Part shown: positions 1 through 12,315 of the stretch, in pieces
How the letters are laid out: the number at the start of each line of letters is the position of its first letter
How positions within the stretch are numbered: the first letter of the stretch is position 1
NCBI GenBank assembly: GCA_008931825.1
Contig: QXVZ01020756.1
Coordinates: 62,001-126,000, forward strand
Length of the DNA stretch: 64,000 nt
Direction: 5' to 3'
Origin: Phallusia fumigata
Lineage: Eukaryota > Chordata > Ascidiacea > Phlebobranchia > Ascidiidae
Translations under genes and position numbers: made by a program
Notes under the pieces: generated by a model
What the model saw: the letters and a program-made list of their open reading frames with translations, nothing else
Told to the model about the DNA's origin: nothing
The model's database searches: none

Positions 1-106
1 TTAGTTTTTAATCCAACCTCATTGGGGTTAGGCGACAGGGATATAAAGAAACAAAAATTTCTAAAAAAATAACTATTCACGTTTAAGGAGGGAAATTTGT
101 GCTCAC

Positions 107-3100
107 CATAAAATCCCTTCTGTTGGTGTTCACGTACTTTCAGACCCCCCTTCTTGAACGAGCTGACATTGAGTAGATCCTTGACCGTCTCATTGTAAAT
201 CTCCAACATGGAAACCGAAACCTGGATACAACGTGCTTGAATTATTATCAAACAGAAGTGCTTACTTTCCAAAAAAGCAGGAGCGAGTAATAAAACGATA
301 TCGCTTTGTGTTGATCTACAATAACCTTTAAACAGTAAATTACATTTGTCAAACAGCTGTACGTCGAGGAAATGTACCCAAAAAAACTTTGGATTTGTTT
401 TTTTGAAAAAAACCACACAGCCATTTTATTAAATAAAGATGAAACCCAGAATCTAAATTAACTATTTAAAGCTGGTTCAAAGCTGGTTAACTGCAGCAAT
501 AAAAGAATTTTAACAGCGTTTTAACGCACAGTCGAAAAATGTAAATCAGCTTTTGATTCGAAAAGTTATGACGTCACAATGCAGATTTTTTGTTGTGTTC
601 CATTACTTGTGACATAAATATCTGCATTGTGACGTCATAACTTTCCGCATCAAAAGCTGATTTAAATTAAGAATGACAATAGATAATCGAATTTTGGACA
701 AAAATGGCTCCTTGAGAACGTAACACATACCGCAGAAATCGTGGTTCGATCATTTACAATAAGCCTATTTTAGAGTGGGTGACAGATGGTAAAAGACGTT
801 CAATATTTATCCTCGTAAGGTAGCTGTGTATTGACATTGTCAACACAAAACACCAGTCAATGTGTACAAAAAGGTTCAATGTTAATATCAGCCCGCAAGG
901 TAGGCAAAATAGCGCCATAAATTTTCAGTCGCTATTAGAAATACATTTCCCTCTCTATCGTCTATTAGTTTTTTAATTTTTCGACCGCAATGTTACCGCG
1001 ACACTTTCGACCAGGAAACGTCTCGATGTAACTTGGCACAAAAAAAATTGGCTAAAACTGCGGAAACTTTCCCACAACTTGTGATTGATGTTAAAACACA
1101 GGTTGGGTGCCGCTGTTTGGCGTAATTTGAGCCACGGGTAACGACCCAGCGCTGTTCTCTGTCACTAAAACAAGAAGACAAAGAAGACAATAGCTGACTC
1201 ACAAACCCCGTGACATGTGTCAGTCATGTGACTGAGTAAGTTGGCAACGACAATTATTTTTGTTTTTTCACGGGTTCGAATCCCGATCAGGTTTTTTAAA
1301 GTCTGTATATAGGGCCGAGCGCCTCAGTCCATTCGACCAAGTCTTATCAACCAACTTTTTTTCACAGGGTTCGAGAACGTATCCCGATCAGTTTTTTATG
1401 TCTGTGTATGGGTCGAGCGCCTTGTGTCCATTCGACCTCGACCAATTTTAAGTTGCATTGTATAATTTGATGTTTTTTATGTTGTTTGCGCCGTTGGTTT
1501 TTGATTTTAATGTTGTGCTTGTACTTAACGTTTGCCGGAAGCACCTCCTTGCTAATTTTCAGGTTTGTTCTTTGCATCAACATTTTACCTGATATTCAGC
1601 TTCTTTTGATGCTTCGTCCGTTTGTTTTTTCTCATCTATTCCTTTAAACAGCTCTTCGCACGTAATAGGAATAATACCTAAAATTGATTTTTATCATTGT
1701 CAAGTCGACAAAAAAACTTTACTTAGCTCCATCGGAAATGATTCTATATCCTACTCTTCTCGCGATTCTTTACAAACACGGCTATCATTTTTAGCAGGTG
1801 GCGTATTAACTCGGCTTGTGACGCAACAATAGGCCCTTTACAGGTAACAATTGAATGATGTTTGTTACCGAATCGTACCTTTGTTCAGATTATATCCCAC
1901 CATGGAATAGGATTTGCCCGATCCGGTCTGACCATACGCAAACAATGAGCAGTTGAAACCTTTCCAAGCGTTTTCGAGAACTCCTTTGCCCAAATCGTCA
2001 AACACTCGAGCCTATTGACAAACAAATTTCAGAATTCCTTGGTGTGATTTTGGAAACATTTGTCCTTGGGAATAGTTTTTTGTTGTTCTCTCACGCTTTC
2101 TGCCAGAAAACTGTGTTGGTCGATTTCAAGGTTGCAAGGTGGTGTTAACAGCCGTTCGTTATTTTACCTTTTATTGGGGCAAGTATTTGTTAATTTACAT
2201 AGATAGTTTCAATATAACCAACACCAAATGTCATAATTTATTCTATGTACTGTTAACTATTGCAGTTGCTTGCACAAAAGAAGGTGTATGTAAAAGTGGT
2301 AAAAAAAATGATCAGTCTAATTGACAAATACAAAACTTCAAAAATAAAATCCGTCTTTATATCATAACATGCAAAACAAAACAATTTGGAATTGGATACT
2401 ACAGTACCTATTCTCAAACAATGAACTTCCAATAACTGTTTGAACTATTTGTCACATTCAATAGCAGTCCAATATTGACAGACATGAGTTCAAATTTGCC
2501 CGCAAAAACCATTGTATTGAACTTACTGTTCTAAATGCCAACCAATATTTACAGAGTTAAATTTGGACATCTTTGTTGACTTTACTTATTACCAGCTGCT
2601 TGACCTTTTGAAGATTTGTCCATACTGCCATTTTGTTATGGTCTAGTTGCAGGTATTTTTTAAAAATTGAATGGCATTTTTACACTCAAATACCAAATTA
2701 CACTGGTACAAAATTTACAGCCACTTTCTTTTATTTTGTTTGAAAAAATTGGGTTTTTAATTGTTAAAATATTTGTAATTTATTGTTAACAAACCTGGTC
2801 AGCATATCGGGAGTCTACTGGTTCCAAGTAGCCATCGTTACGCTCTCTATAACCATCATGTGACCAGTATGAGTAATCAAAAGTGAATTTTTTCTCACCA
2901 CCTCTTCCTTCAGGGTCAGTTATAATGGTTGTGTTGTCATTCATGTCGATGACCAACTTTGCATTTCGTGTTCTCTCTCGCTCATTGTAAGAGATAGTCA
3001 AGGAAATTAATTTCAATGTCAAACAAAAATGTTATTCACAAACTGATTTCATCACAAGTACACCCAAATCACATTTTTTGTCCAGTAGATTGTCATGAGG

Positions 3101-5161
3101 TTAATTATTATATTTAAGAGTGTAACGGTCTTTGTGTGGCAGCCCAGGCCTTTTACAGCCCAAGAAGTTGGTACCCTGGATCAGCTAAATGAGTGCAAGA
3201 GATATATTCTAATGTACAATGGTATTAGAAAAATGTATGGCATTTTTACACAGTTTGTTGCATTGATATGTTAGAATTCATTTAAAGAGAGTCCTGTAAA
3301 GTTTCTAAATGGATTGTTTACCAAAAAACTGCGACAGGAGTTGTGAAATGAGAATCAAAGAACTCCTATCCAAGACATGTCAGACAAACAGAGAAAAAGC
3401 TTGTTTGCCGAAGCTCCAAAGACAACATTGGAGGATATTAAAAATCTTTTAGACAAACAGTCGAGTTGAGTTGTGTAAATTTATGAACTGTGATTCAAAG
3501 TGTGTTCACAAATATTAAAACATTTGTTTAAATGAACCAGAAACTTGGACTGCAATAAAACACATCAAACTTGTGCAAAACTTTGACACATTTTATTGAT
3601 ATTTTAATGGGTGTGTTGATATTGATTGAACAAAACATACTACTAATATTACTATCAAGAGAAATACAAAATATTTTATAGTTGTTCCATAATGAAGCAG
3701 AAGGATATAAATGGCCGCAGTCGAACCGCCACTTTTAAATTACTGGACATCTTCTTGGTTTTTCTTGTTGTGCTATTAACTGCAACAAATTTAAATATGT
3801 TTGCATCTAAAAACAAATGGTCAGTGACTTTTACCAAACAACAAAGCAAATCTTTGCAGATTATAACTAGCTGACTTCTGATATTTATAGCTAGCTGACT
3901 TCTGGGCCTCACGTTTTTAACGTAAATTACCTGTCAAAAGCATAGACTCTTCTATAATTCAAAGAAAACTGCAACTTATTTTTTACCAAATGCAGATAAA
4001 AGCTTTACCTGTGCTGCACAGACATGTTTGCCTTAATAACGGTTTATGGCTCTGAGCGTAATTGAAAGTTTACACACCGTTAACTAGTGTTGACATTTAG
4101 ATTGTGCCATAAACTAAGGGTAACAACATATTCTGCAAAAATTAAACCTAATGTCACCTAGACTTTCGTTAAGTTGCTACAGCCTAGTTTTTAAAAAACG
4201 GCAATAGATCCAAACCCATTTTATTGCCAGTTTCAAGCTACTATCCTATAAACGAACGGAAAAACCTTTACAAGGAGCCGGCCAATGGAATATAAAACTG
4301 TTTTTGTGATTTTAAACCTAAGGTCACCAGGCTAAATACACCTTCCACCCTAAAGTGCTCAATCGATTATTAACCTTAAGACCTGTGGGAGCCAGGACCA
4401 GGGCCGTGTACAATTTACACAACCAACGCGTCCTGCCTCGTGGAACAATAACAAAGTCTCATTTAGCGTTGCTCTTGCGCGCTATGTTGCTGTGGCAATT
4501 GATTACTGATGCGTGACTGTGACTAAAGCCACCTTCGCCCGCCTGTGTGTTTTGCAAACTGATGATTTGCCTTTCTCGTCATTTGTTTCGTGTTTCCCTA
4601 AATAACACTAAAAATACCCAAACGCAAAACTCTAAAGTGTAGAGAAATAGATCATCATCTTTATCCGTTTCAATCCTTCATTGCTTGCCGTGGAATTAAG
4701 CTCGTTATTTTGTTTTAAAATTTGTGTTGCATTATAGTGTAGTAATTTCTTAATTTTTGCGTTGTGGTGCTAAACGTCATTCACAACTAATCGATAAATG
4801 TTGAATTTTACGTTTGCTGAAAGCTGAGCAGTTCTGCCAAAACCTGTCACTGTCACGCTGGGATATCGACACTAATTTACTAAAACTGCTCGTTTCCTTT
4901 TTTACACGTGAGCCACAGATTGAAATGCTCGTAGCTCCAGGGCGCATCTTGTGTTGATCTTTTAGCAAACATACAAATGCAATTTTTGGACTTACCACTT
5001 GGTTGAACGGGACCAAACGCAAAATCATACATTTTCGGCAACGTTTCCGCTTTCTTGAGTCTCATTAGCGAAGACGGACTGCGAACTTTTGTGTAATCAA
5101 GCTTTGCAAGATCAGGACAAGGATCTTGTGAAGCAGTAGTCGGTCTTTCAATATGGTCCAT
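107..5161 (-). CDS. KIF28: Kinesin-3 family motor (KLP-6/KIF28 type), proximal-promoter isoform, 5' part
   Basis: Microtubule motor. Exons on the minus strand in 5'-3' order: 5161-4996, 3779-3709, 2986-2795, 2011-1879, 1677-1589, 221-107. Codon phase is continuous at every junction, and the gene runs off the left edge after 255 codons. The first exon encodes a polar N-terminal extension beginning MDHIERPT. The motor starts with LKVAVRLRPF, then NERERTRNAKL, the FDYSYWSHDGY block with DGYLEP and RYADQ, the P-loop GQTGSGKSYS, and SMLEIYNETVKDLL with GLKVREHQQKGFY. The SYWSHDG...DGYLEP...YADQ signature and RVFDDLGKGVL match C. elegans KLP-6 and vertebrate KIF28 from memory, better than KIF1, KIF13 or KIF16. 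Switch regions, FHA domain and tail lie outside the window. The junction after RPF is an AT-AC U12 intron (2987-3708); the other introns are GT-AG. KLP-6 acts in cilia; the same role here is only inferred. Confidence 0.9.
542..664. mobile_element. Palindromic MITE with CRE-like arms
   Basis: Two 45-bp arms (542-586 and 620-664) are inverted copies with two mismatches, separated by a 33-bp loop. Each arm begins TAAATCAGCTTTTG and contains TGACGTCA, itself a palindrome and the CREB/ATF site. A TA target duplication is possible but cannot be separated from the arm ends. It lies in the kinesin intron between the exons at 221 and 1589. Confidence 0.75.
2987..3005 (-). other. U12 branch site and AC 3' splice site
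   Basis: The minus strand carries TTCCTTGAC (2997-3005), an exact match to the U12 branch-site consensus. The intron-terminal AC at 2987-2988 lies about 11 nt past the branch adenosine, within the short spacing used by U12 introns. The exon that follows opens with AATGAGCGAGAG (NERE). There is no AG acceptor at this position. Confidence 0.9.
3137..3469 (+). pseudogene. Unrecognised coding-like fragments inside the U12 intron
   Basis: On the strand opposite to the kinesin, 3137 onward reads WQPRPFTAQEVGTLDQLNE and continues to LMYNG. After an AT-rich 50-70 bp stretch it resumes as SPVKFLNGLFTKKLRQEL, meets one in-frame TGA, and continues as RTPIQDMSDKQRKSLFAEAP to LLDKQSS and a stop (3467-3469). 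Amino-acid composition looks coding, and the last two blocks share a frame. I do not recognise the family. It may be a decayed gene copy or the end of a small nested gene. Confidence 0.3.
3701..3708 (-). other. U12-type AT-AC 5' splice site, proximal exon
   Basis: The minus strand reads ATATCCTT directly after the RPF codons of the proximal exon. This is the minor-spliceosome 5' splice-site consensus. No GT donor that keeps the kinesin frame lies nearby. Confidence 0.9.
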
Positions 5162-8109
5162 TTTTAGCAAGCTTTAGTAACCTATTTACACCAAAACTGC
5201 GCTTGATTTCCTAAGAGTTTTTGTTGAGGCTATATGGTCTGATAAGCTTTCCTATTTAGTTCAGCATTTGAGTGACCTTAGGCAAGCAAAACAGTTTAAA
5301 ATATAGTTCTACCATCATATTGGAAACAAATCTGAAATCTAAATCTGTCGTTTACAGAATTTTGAAACGATTTTAAAATATATTCTACCTACACACAAAA
5401 ACAAAGTTTGTAAGAATAGCACTAGCTGAGAATACCATTTGTTTTACCTGCTTTATTGTAGTTGCTCATTGAATGCTCTGCAATATTTACCTCTCTTTAG
5501 GAAATATGCAATACTGCAAAACTTCCTGACCTTGTTTATTACAACTTTGAACTACACTTACCGAAACCAAATACATAGCACAGGCAGTGCCCGTTATCTT
5601 ACATTTACCAATGATGTTTTGACTACATGCCGAGAGCTCATGGAAGCGTATGACGTAAGACTATTGTGGCGTCACTGCAGCGCAGAGGGAGGGCCTATAG
5701 CTGGTCGTTCCCTCCGAGGGCGCTTATAAACTTTCGCGTATCAGTGTTTAAAACGTTTCCAATGTACGCGGGTATACTCACTGCTTTATTGCATCAACCG
5801 ACCGACAAGATTTATTGTCGTGACTCGTCATCGCCACCTAGCGTTAAATGTTAGGGACCATGTCGGTTGTGAAATGGTATAGCAGTAAAGAATCTGAAAC
5901 TGACGCTTGTATTGTAGGTAAAGCTGTAAATTTTAAACGCATTGAGTGGTTAAATTATCTTTCCTTTTTCGCTATATTTGGCGTTAGAAACCGCTTAAAG
6001 GATCCTTTTGACCTAAAGAATGGTTTAGTGTCTGGTGTTTTGTTGCCGAGTTTTACGCCAAATTTTAAGCAGCCTCATGTCGTTCGGAAAAAAACGTTTC
6101 TGGAAGTATTCATAAAAACGTTAGTCACATGTCTTTGAAGATTGGTCGCAGCGAAACGGACAAAGCGCTGCGTGCACTAACTTTCTCATTAAAGTATCAG
6201 TGTGACAAAGAGACTTTCTGTGTAAAAAGCCCACAAAGCAGAATTTTACTTTGAGTAGGGATTTTGTGCATTGGCATAACATTGTGATTAGAAGTACTGG
6301 CTGATAAATTAGAAAATTATGGTGTGTTGGTGACAACGTTAAAACTATGAATAAAATAAAAGTTTGAGGGATTAGGAGAAAACATTTCTTTTTTATTCTC
6401 GGAACGTGACAGATTTTCACCACAAGGCAGAAAACCGCCACGTTTAATTTTAATAATTTCCCCCATAAATTTAACCTCAACGCGTGGTATTTTTAACGAA
6501 TATGTTCGCAAACCAATTGCTTGGCAACTCCATGACAGCGCAAAACATTCAAGTCAGTTGTTTTTAACCTTTTTCGATGTCAGAGCAAAATTAGAAACCT
6601 TAACTTTATAGGGATCTACGGGAAAATGTCTATTTCAAACAATCTCCCGAGATTACAACCCAACAAACTGTCGTAATTGACGTCGATAATAGCAGAAAAC
6701 GTTTTAAAGTACTTTTTAGCGTTGTAAAGAAAGTCGTTTGACTAGTGTTCTTGGCTTTATCGGCTGTTGCATTAGTAATAGTGATATTATTTTTTTTTCA
6801 GCAGTTTAATAAGGTTTCAAAAGAGCCACGCTAAAAATACTCTGATTTAGATCGTTCTTCAGCCATTCCCATCAATTGTTTGTCTACAGATGTGAGTACC
6901 AATAAATTGACGATTTACTGCCTCAATGTCCAGCACTGCTCAAAACGTAAAATGCCAAATTAAATTTACGGCTTTGTCCGCGGGACCGATAATTATCAAG
7001 CCCACAAATTTGTAAACGAGGTACGCGTCGCTATGGATATTGTGTTTGCCGAGTCGTTACCACGTGTTGACAAATTGGGCACTAGAATTTAGAGGGCGTC
7101 GTTTTGGCGAAGAAGCAATGACTTCGATTTGGGCAAACGACACTATGATGATTTTCAATAATTTTAATAGGGAGAAAATTATTCCTTTTGTACAGTGGTA
7201 TTGGTTTCGGATAAAATACAATACGGTCTTTTCGACAGGGTCAATTTGAAAATCGAGGTCAAGTTAGATTTTGTTTGAAAGCTACGGCATGCCATTTATG
7301 AGGCAAAAAGCGCTGAATTGGCACTTTGGAGTTGGCATTTTTGTACTGGTTTAAACTTTAAGTTTTGTTTAGGTATTTTAAACAAACAAATCTTTTGGCA
7401 TTTAGGGCATGTAAAGCCATTGTGTCGCCAAACGATGCATGTACTTTACCAACAAGATATTGAAGATTTAGGCACGTCGTGGCACTTCTGCGGTACACTT
7501 ATTCAGCTGCCCTGTTTCCCCACTTGTTGTGACTTGAGGGGTTAGGCAACAAAAGAGATTATGTCCACGATACAGGTTCAGCCATAAACGATCACAGAAA
7601 TCAAAGCAAAATTCCGATGCTATGATTGTATGTGGGACGTCTTTGGGCAGGTCGCATCTGGCCTGTTTGCTCAGGCAATAAGCGAACATTTATACCATGT
7701 TTTTGGGTCATTGTCCGGTATTACAGTACCACGTGAATGCGTTTTACGATTGTGGCGCCTGGTTTGACGCTATGCGTTGTTTAGTTGGGCGTTGGCTTAA
7801 ACATGAGAAATGTGTTTGCGACCTTATGAAAGTGACACATGTGATAAACGGCACATGTCTAAGTATACTGGAACTAACAAACAAAGGTAATTAGATGTAA
7901 ACGTTCTAATGCCCAAAGAGTATATATGTGAAATTAGTGATGTGTAAGTTATCTTTTTGATTAGTATAAGATATAAAATATGAAGAAACATTGGGGTGCG
8001 GTCAAACCTGCATTACATCAAATATTGACACATTTTACAATCCAACAATGTTTTGGTTTTTTTACAGCACTTTTGCAAAACCCATACCTGTGACGACAAA
8101 AAAGGATAT
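5162..8109. other. Stretch between the two kinesin 5' exon pairs
   Basis: About 2.9 kb that would be the promoter of the proximal isoform and intron of the distal one. Open stretches such as those on the plus strand at 5848-6138 and 7318-7894 have no recognisable motif. The part from about 6900 to 7890 is less AT-rich than its flanks and has long broken reading frames, so a decayed element is possible, but I cannot name one. Confidence 0.4.
8102..8109 (-). other. U12-type AT-AC 5' splice site, distal exon
   Basis: The minus strand again reads ATATCCTT, followed by T-rich sequence, directly after the RPF codons of the distal exon. The 8-mer is identical to that of the proximal exon. Confidence 0.88.
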
Positions 8110-9215
8110 AAATGGTCGAACTCTGACGGCAACTTTTAAACGATCTTCCTTTTTCTTCATGTTCTTGTACTTTTTGCGTGTTTCTAGCAGAGGTGTGGTG
8201 GAATGACCTGTGTGTGAACAATTTTAAAAGCAAAGTTATTAGTTTGGGACAAATCCGATACTTGCGCTTGGAAGAGTGTTGTTACAACAGGGCGCTTTAT
8301 GTTATTGACACAACGAATCACGTTAAGTAAACATCGTTATGGGTTGTATGCCTACCCTTCTTGCACTTTTTGGCAAAAGAACAGCAGCTAACTACCAATT
8401 TGCACTAACACGTTGCAATAAAAAAGTAAGATACAAAACGCAATTGGCAAATTTGTTATAGCGTAACTTCTGCTATTTAATAATTTGTACATAAACAATA
8501 AAAAACATTTTTAATTCATTTAGTAGTGTAGTTGACATAGATGCGTTCAATTTAATAAATAAAACTAACAGAAAATCAACCTTAGTTGTGACCCAAGTCA
8601 AACGGTGCTTGCAAGGTCTTAGTCAATTTGGTCATAAGTCAGCATTTTTTCGCAACGGCAATTTGGTATGTCGGTCCGTTTCACATTTAAGCAAACTTAG
8701 TTCGAAAAAACTCATCCTACATCCTAGCTACCCCAAGCGCATAAAACTCGATGGTGTCAAGTCACCACAAAAGTAAACTTTAGACAAATCATCGAAGTTG
8801 GTTGCGAATGCAACCCGGAGACTACATAACGTACTTACATATTCCTATGCATCTTAACATAAACATAACTATAAAAAACACAATCATTTCAGATTAAATA
8901 CCCAGACTAACCTTTACTTGAAGTAGAATGTAGTCTGTTGGTTCTGAAAGCTTCCAGGCCTGGTAAAATCTCCGAAAACGAGCCCCTTCGGTACTGCGGC
9001 TCAGCAGTGCGACTTGAATGGTTTGTAAACGTCGACTTGGCTGGCAAAGGATTGTCCACCTTCCTCGCTATCACCAGCTCTTTATCGCTGCCTGTTGAAG
9101 TGGTGTCTTTGTCCTTGTTGTTAACAGCTAACGACCGCTTTTTGACAGCGGCCGGGGCGTTATTCAGCGTGGTGTTTCCTCCTCTGTTTGACGTTGGCCT
9201 GTCGCGGGCGTCCAT
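8110..9215 (-). CDS. KIF28: Alternative distal 5' exon pair of the kinesin
   Basis: Two exons, 9215-8912 (304 nt) and 8183-8110 (74 nt), joined in phase 1, giving 126 codons. Exon 1 encodes a Ser/Thr/Asn-rich extension beginning MDARDRPTSN. Exon 2 encodes TRKKYKNMKKKEDRLKVAVR followed by VRPF. This is the same first motor strand as in the proximal pair, broken at the same codon by the same ATATCCTT donor. Exon 1 starts of both pairs are alike (MDARDRPTSN against MDHIERPTTA), and both have a phase-1 junction to exon 2, so one pair is a duplicate of the other. I found no second motor-domain exon series between 5162 and 8109. The simplest reading is an alternative promoter whose exons splice over a 5.1-kb U12 intron to the shared exon ending at 2986. 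A truncated duplicate gene is the other possibility. Confidence 0.75.
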
Positions 9216-11312
9216 TTCGGAAAGGTTAGTCTGTTTGCTAATTGCGGAACAATTTTGTTGATTTTGGCTGTGTGGCTAACACAGATGCAAGCATTCCACT
9301 TCAATTACCGTAAAAGGTCAAAAATGAAAACTTATGCGTAAATGTTTAAATTCATAAATGCTGAGTTTAAAAACATTTATTGAAAGTCTGTTCCAAACTA
9401 ATAGTTTTCTGGCAAATATATGCTGCGCCATGATGTTAATCTTTGCAATTTTTCAAAAAGTTCAAACAGATGGAAAGCACGCGTAACTTACCAAATGGCG
9501 AAATCGTACTAATAAATTTTAAGTGATCGTAAAACAGTAGTTTACTTTCCTATATATCCGATTTAAGTAAGCATGTACACAGAAACCTAAGCCCAGAAAC
9601 GTAGAAGAACTTTCAGTTTTACCTTCTTAAACATCTGTGTACCTATTTGCAAACCGCTGTCCACCTCTTGAAATTGCAATTAATAACCCTACAAGCCATC
9701 AAGCACCGTCTAATATACGACTACCACAAGAATGACGCCATAGCGTGGTAACCATGGTTACAAATGACCCGTGGGCAGTTTGGTGCCTTACATCTGCTCC
9801 GTTGTTTGGTTACAAGGAAAATCGTTCAGCGACCTATGACGCATTCAGTTATCTTTGGCTAACGTTTGTCGCCGATGTAGTAAAATTCATTGGCAAAATA
9901 TTGATTGACAATCGACTAAGACGATGTTGTTGACGAGAGAATGAGGAAGATGTTTAATGGTGTTTACATGGTATTTTGGTTACTAACATTTCTTCAGGAT
10001 TTTAAATTCTCTTTTGCGTTGCATTTGATACAGAAGACGCAAATCTTGCACGATCTTTCACCATGATTGTTAAAACGTCATTAAAAACTTTCCAAGAACA
10101 AACAAGGTTATGACGTATCAGTTTTACACAATATTATGGCGTCACTGTACTACTTTTTTCAACGAAAAAGGTACTATCCTTAATTTATCCAACATGTGTC
10201 AAATAAGTAAAATTTAAATATGTGTGCCTTTAACGCATCAAGGCGAAATGAAGGTAAATTATTATTCCACGCACATTGCAGTGGCACGACTAGCAGTTGT
10301 TTGGGTTGGCTTAAAAAATGTCAATAAAACTGTAACAAAATGTATACATTTTCCCGCACATCTTAAACAAATACAAACAGCCACCTACATATAGTTGCAA
10401 ATACCTGCATGGGGCTCGCGAGCCGCTGGTTTGGCTACCCCTGATATTACCAACATCACTCGTAAAACGCTGTGTATAGCTGTTTGTTGCTAAACCCAAT
10501 TTTGCTTGGTAAGTAATTCTGAATACTCCGAACTTGAAAGCTAAGATTGCCATCAAACGAGTTGGCAAAGTTGATCCGAAGTTGGATTTTTGAACAATAC
10601 ATTTATAAAAGGATTAGCCATCATCCATCTAACTGTCTTGTTTATACTTTGTAGAAAATATAACTCGACTTTATGCAAGACAACTTGGCGTTGTGGCAGT
10701 GTCTTAACTTTGCACTGATTCTGTACTTTCCAAAACCTAAGAGACTAATTACCACAATTTTTCCTGACAAAGTATCCGCTGCAGTCTATAATTCTCCATA
10801 ACGACAAGACAAACATTGCCAAGCGCCTGACCCACAAAATCGCCCAGTTCATATTTTCCAACAGCATTTTCAGATGACCACATAGAGATTGTAAAACATC
10901 GCGGTGGTCCCAATTTTACGACAAGTTTTACAGTGTTTGTGGAAACTGAAAAATGCGCTGCGTTGTTTGCTAATCAAAATCATTTGCCACTGTTTGTTTG
11001 CCATGTCATAAAGACCCGTACCTTATCAAGACTACATTGAGAAGCAGGCCGTAAAATAAACGCCGTTTCGTCTGCCCCTGTGCCGCCCCGTATTTGCTAT
11101 CTCGTTGCGTGAACACTATATCTATTTGAAAACCATTAATCTGTCAAACTGTCAGAAATTTAAAAACTTTTTTCGGGGGTTCGTTTGTAATTGCAGTAAG
11201 TCAATCTTTTTCCCACTACTTTTGGAATGAAAAAAACAAATGATCCCTGCTTCGGAAAAAATGTAGCCAAAAACTGAAAAAGTTAACTGCAGAAAATTTC
11301 TTTCCACTAGAT

Positions 11313-11650
11313 CAGGGCTTTCCAAACTTTCTAATCTGCAATTTCTTCTAATTTATTAAAAATTTTCCGCGCACTTTTATAGCACAAACAAACCGCTAAA
11401 TTGACGAAACAAACGAAAAATATCCACCTGTGTCACAGGCATGGCGTTCATTTTTAGCTGTCTGCTTCTATCACGTAATTTTTCGAGATTATGTGCAGTT
11501 AAATTATGAGTTCTGCATTTGTTTTTGTATTTCCGTGCCTAAAGTCAGCACATCATTTGTGTAAATGTGTTATAAATTAGCATATTCGCGACCCAAAAAC
11601 TTGTCACGCAACTCCCTGTGGGGTCGCGAATCCCAGTTTGGGAAGCTCTG
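11313..11650. mobile_element. hAT-type non-autonomous element
   Basis: The left end reads CAGGGCTTTCCAAACTTT; the right end is the inverse of CAGAGCTTCCCAAACTGG. This is the CAGNG..TTCCCAAACT terminus of hAT elements. The flanking 8-mers (CACTAGAT and TACTGGTT) match at only 5 of 8 positions, so any target duplication has decayed. The roughly 340-bp interior has no coding sequence. Confidence 0.55.
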
Positions 11651-11992
11651 TACTGGTTTTTTTTATCCACTGTTACGTCACAGTAGCGATTGGTCCCAAA
11701 TACACATCCAAGAACATGATTTTTTTGTTAACGGCAGAACTAACAATGTGTTTAAATGTAAACGTTTTTTTATCAACAGTCCTTCGGTCATGGGCCCCTT
11801 TGTAACTGGCGCCGGCAGAAAACTTTCCAGGAGGGGGCGAATATTAATACATAAATACTTTTTTATTCTTTAGATTTTTAACAGAACAGTACATATGATT
11901 AATAGAGCACATTTTTCGGAATTCCAGGAGGGGGCAAGTGCCCCCTATGCCCCCAGCCCATATGCCGACAAGATTGATTTATGCGTGTAGTT

Positions 11993-12315
11993 TAGGGTTG
12001 CCAACTCTGTTGAGCTACAATAAAGGGCACAAAAACTTAATTGACATTTTATCACGTCTCGAAGACACACTTTTAATTAATATTTCGATCTAATGATGAC
12101 ATAAAATTTTGGCACTACTATTACAAGTATTCTCACATAGATTTCTTTAATAACAAATTAGGGCTCGATTTTGTGATGGGCCTCATCACTACATTATTGT
12201 ATATTACGATAAATTTGTTTCCGTACAGTGGTATTTCAAATCTCAATAAAGGACAAGGACAAATAGAGCTGAATAAAGGACTGTCCTTTGAAATAAAGGA
12301 CGGTTGGCAACCCTA
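11993..12315. mobile_element. hAT MITE with perfect 8-bp target duplication
   Basis: The ends are TAGGGTTGCCAAC and GTTGGCAACCCTA, perfect inverted repeats of 13 bp. They are flanked by identical 8-bp copies of GTGTAGTT at 11985-11992 and 12316-12323. The 323-bp length, 8-bp duplication and AGGGTTGCCAAC terminus fit a hAT-derived MITE. Sub-terminal AATAAAGGAC motifs recur near the right end. Confidence 0.85.

Noticed and set aside
1260-1300. B-box-like GGGTTCGAATCCCGATC as a tRNA or SINE
   Set aside because: No A box at the right distance and no arm pairing; the related words nearby are too short to define a repeat.
5439-6138. Two 96-codon plus-strand frames
   Set aside because: No domain, no plausible splice sites and no codon bias; treated as chance frames.
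7040-7894. Series of plus-strand frames, considered as a transposase or a second kinesin motor
   Set aside because: No DDE, P-loop or kinesin motif in any frame on either strand.
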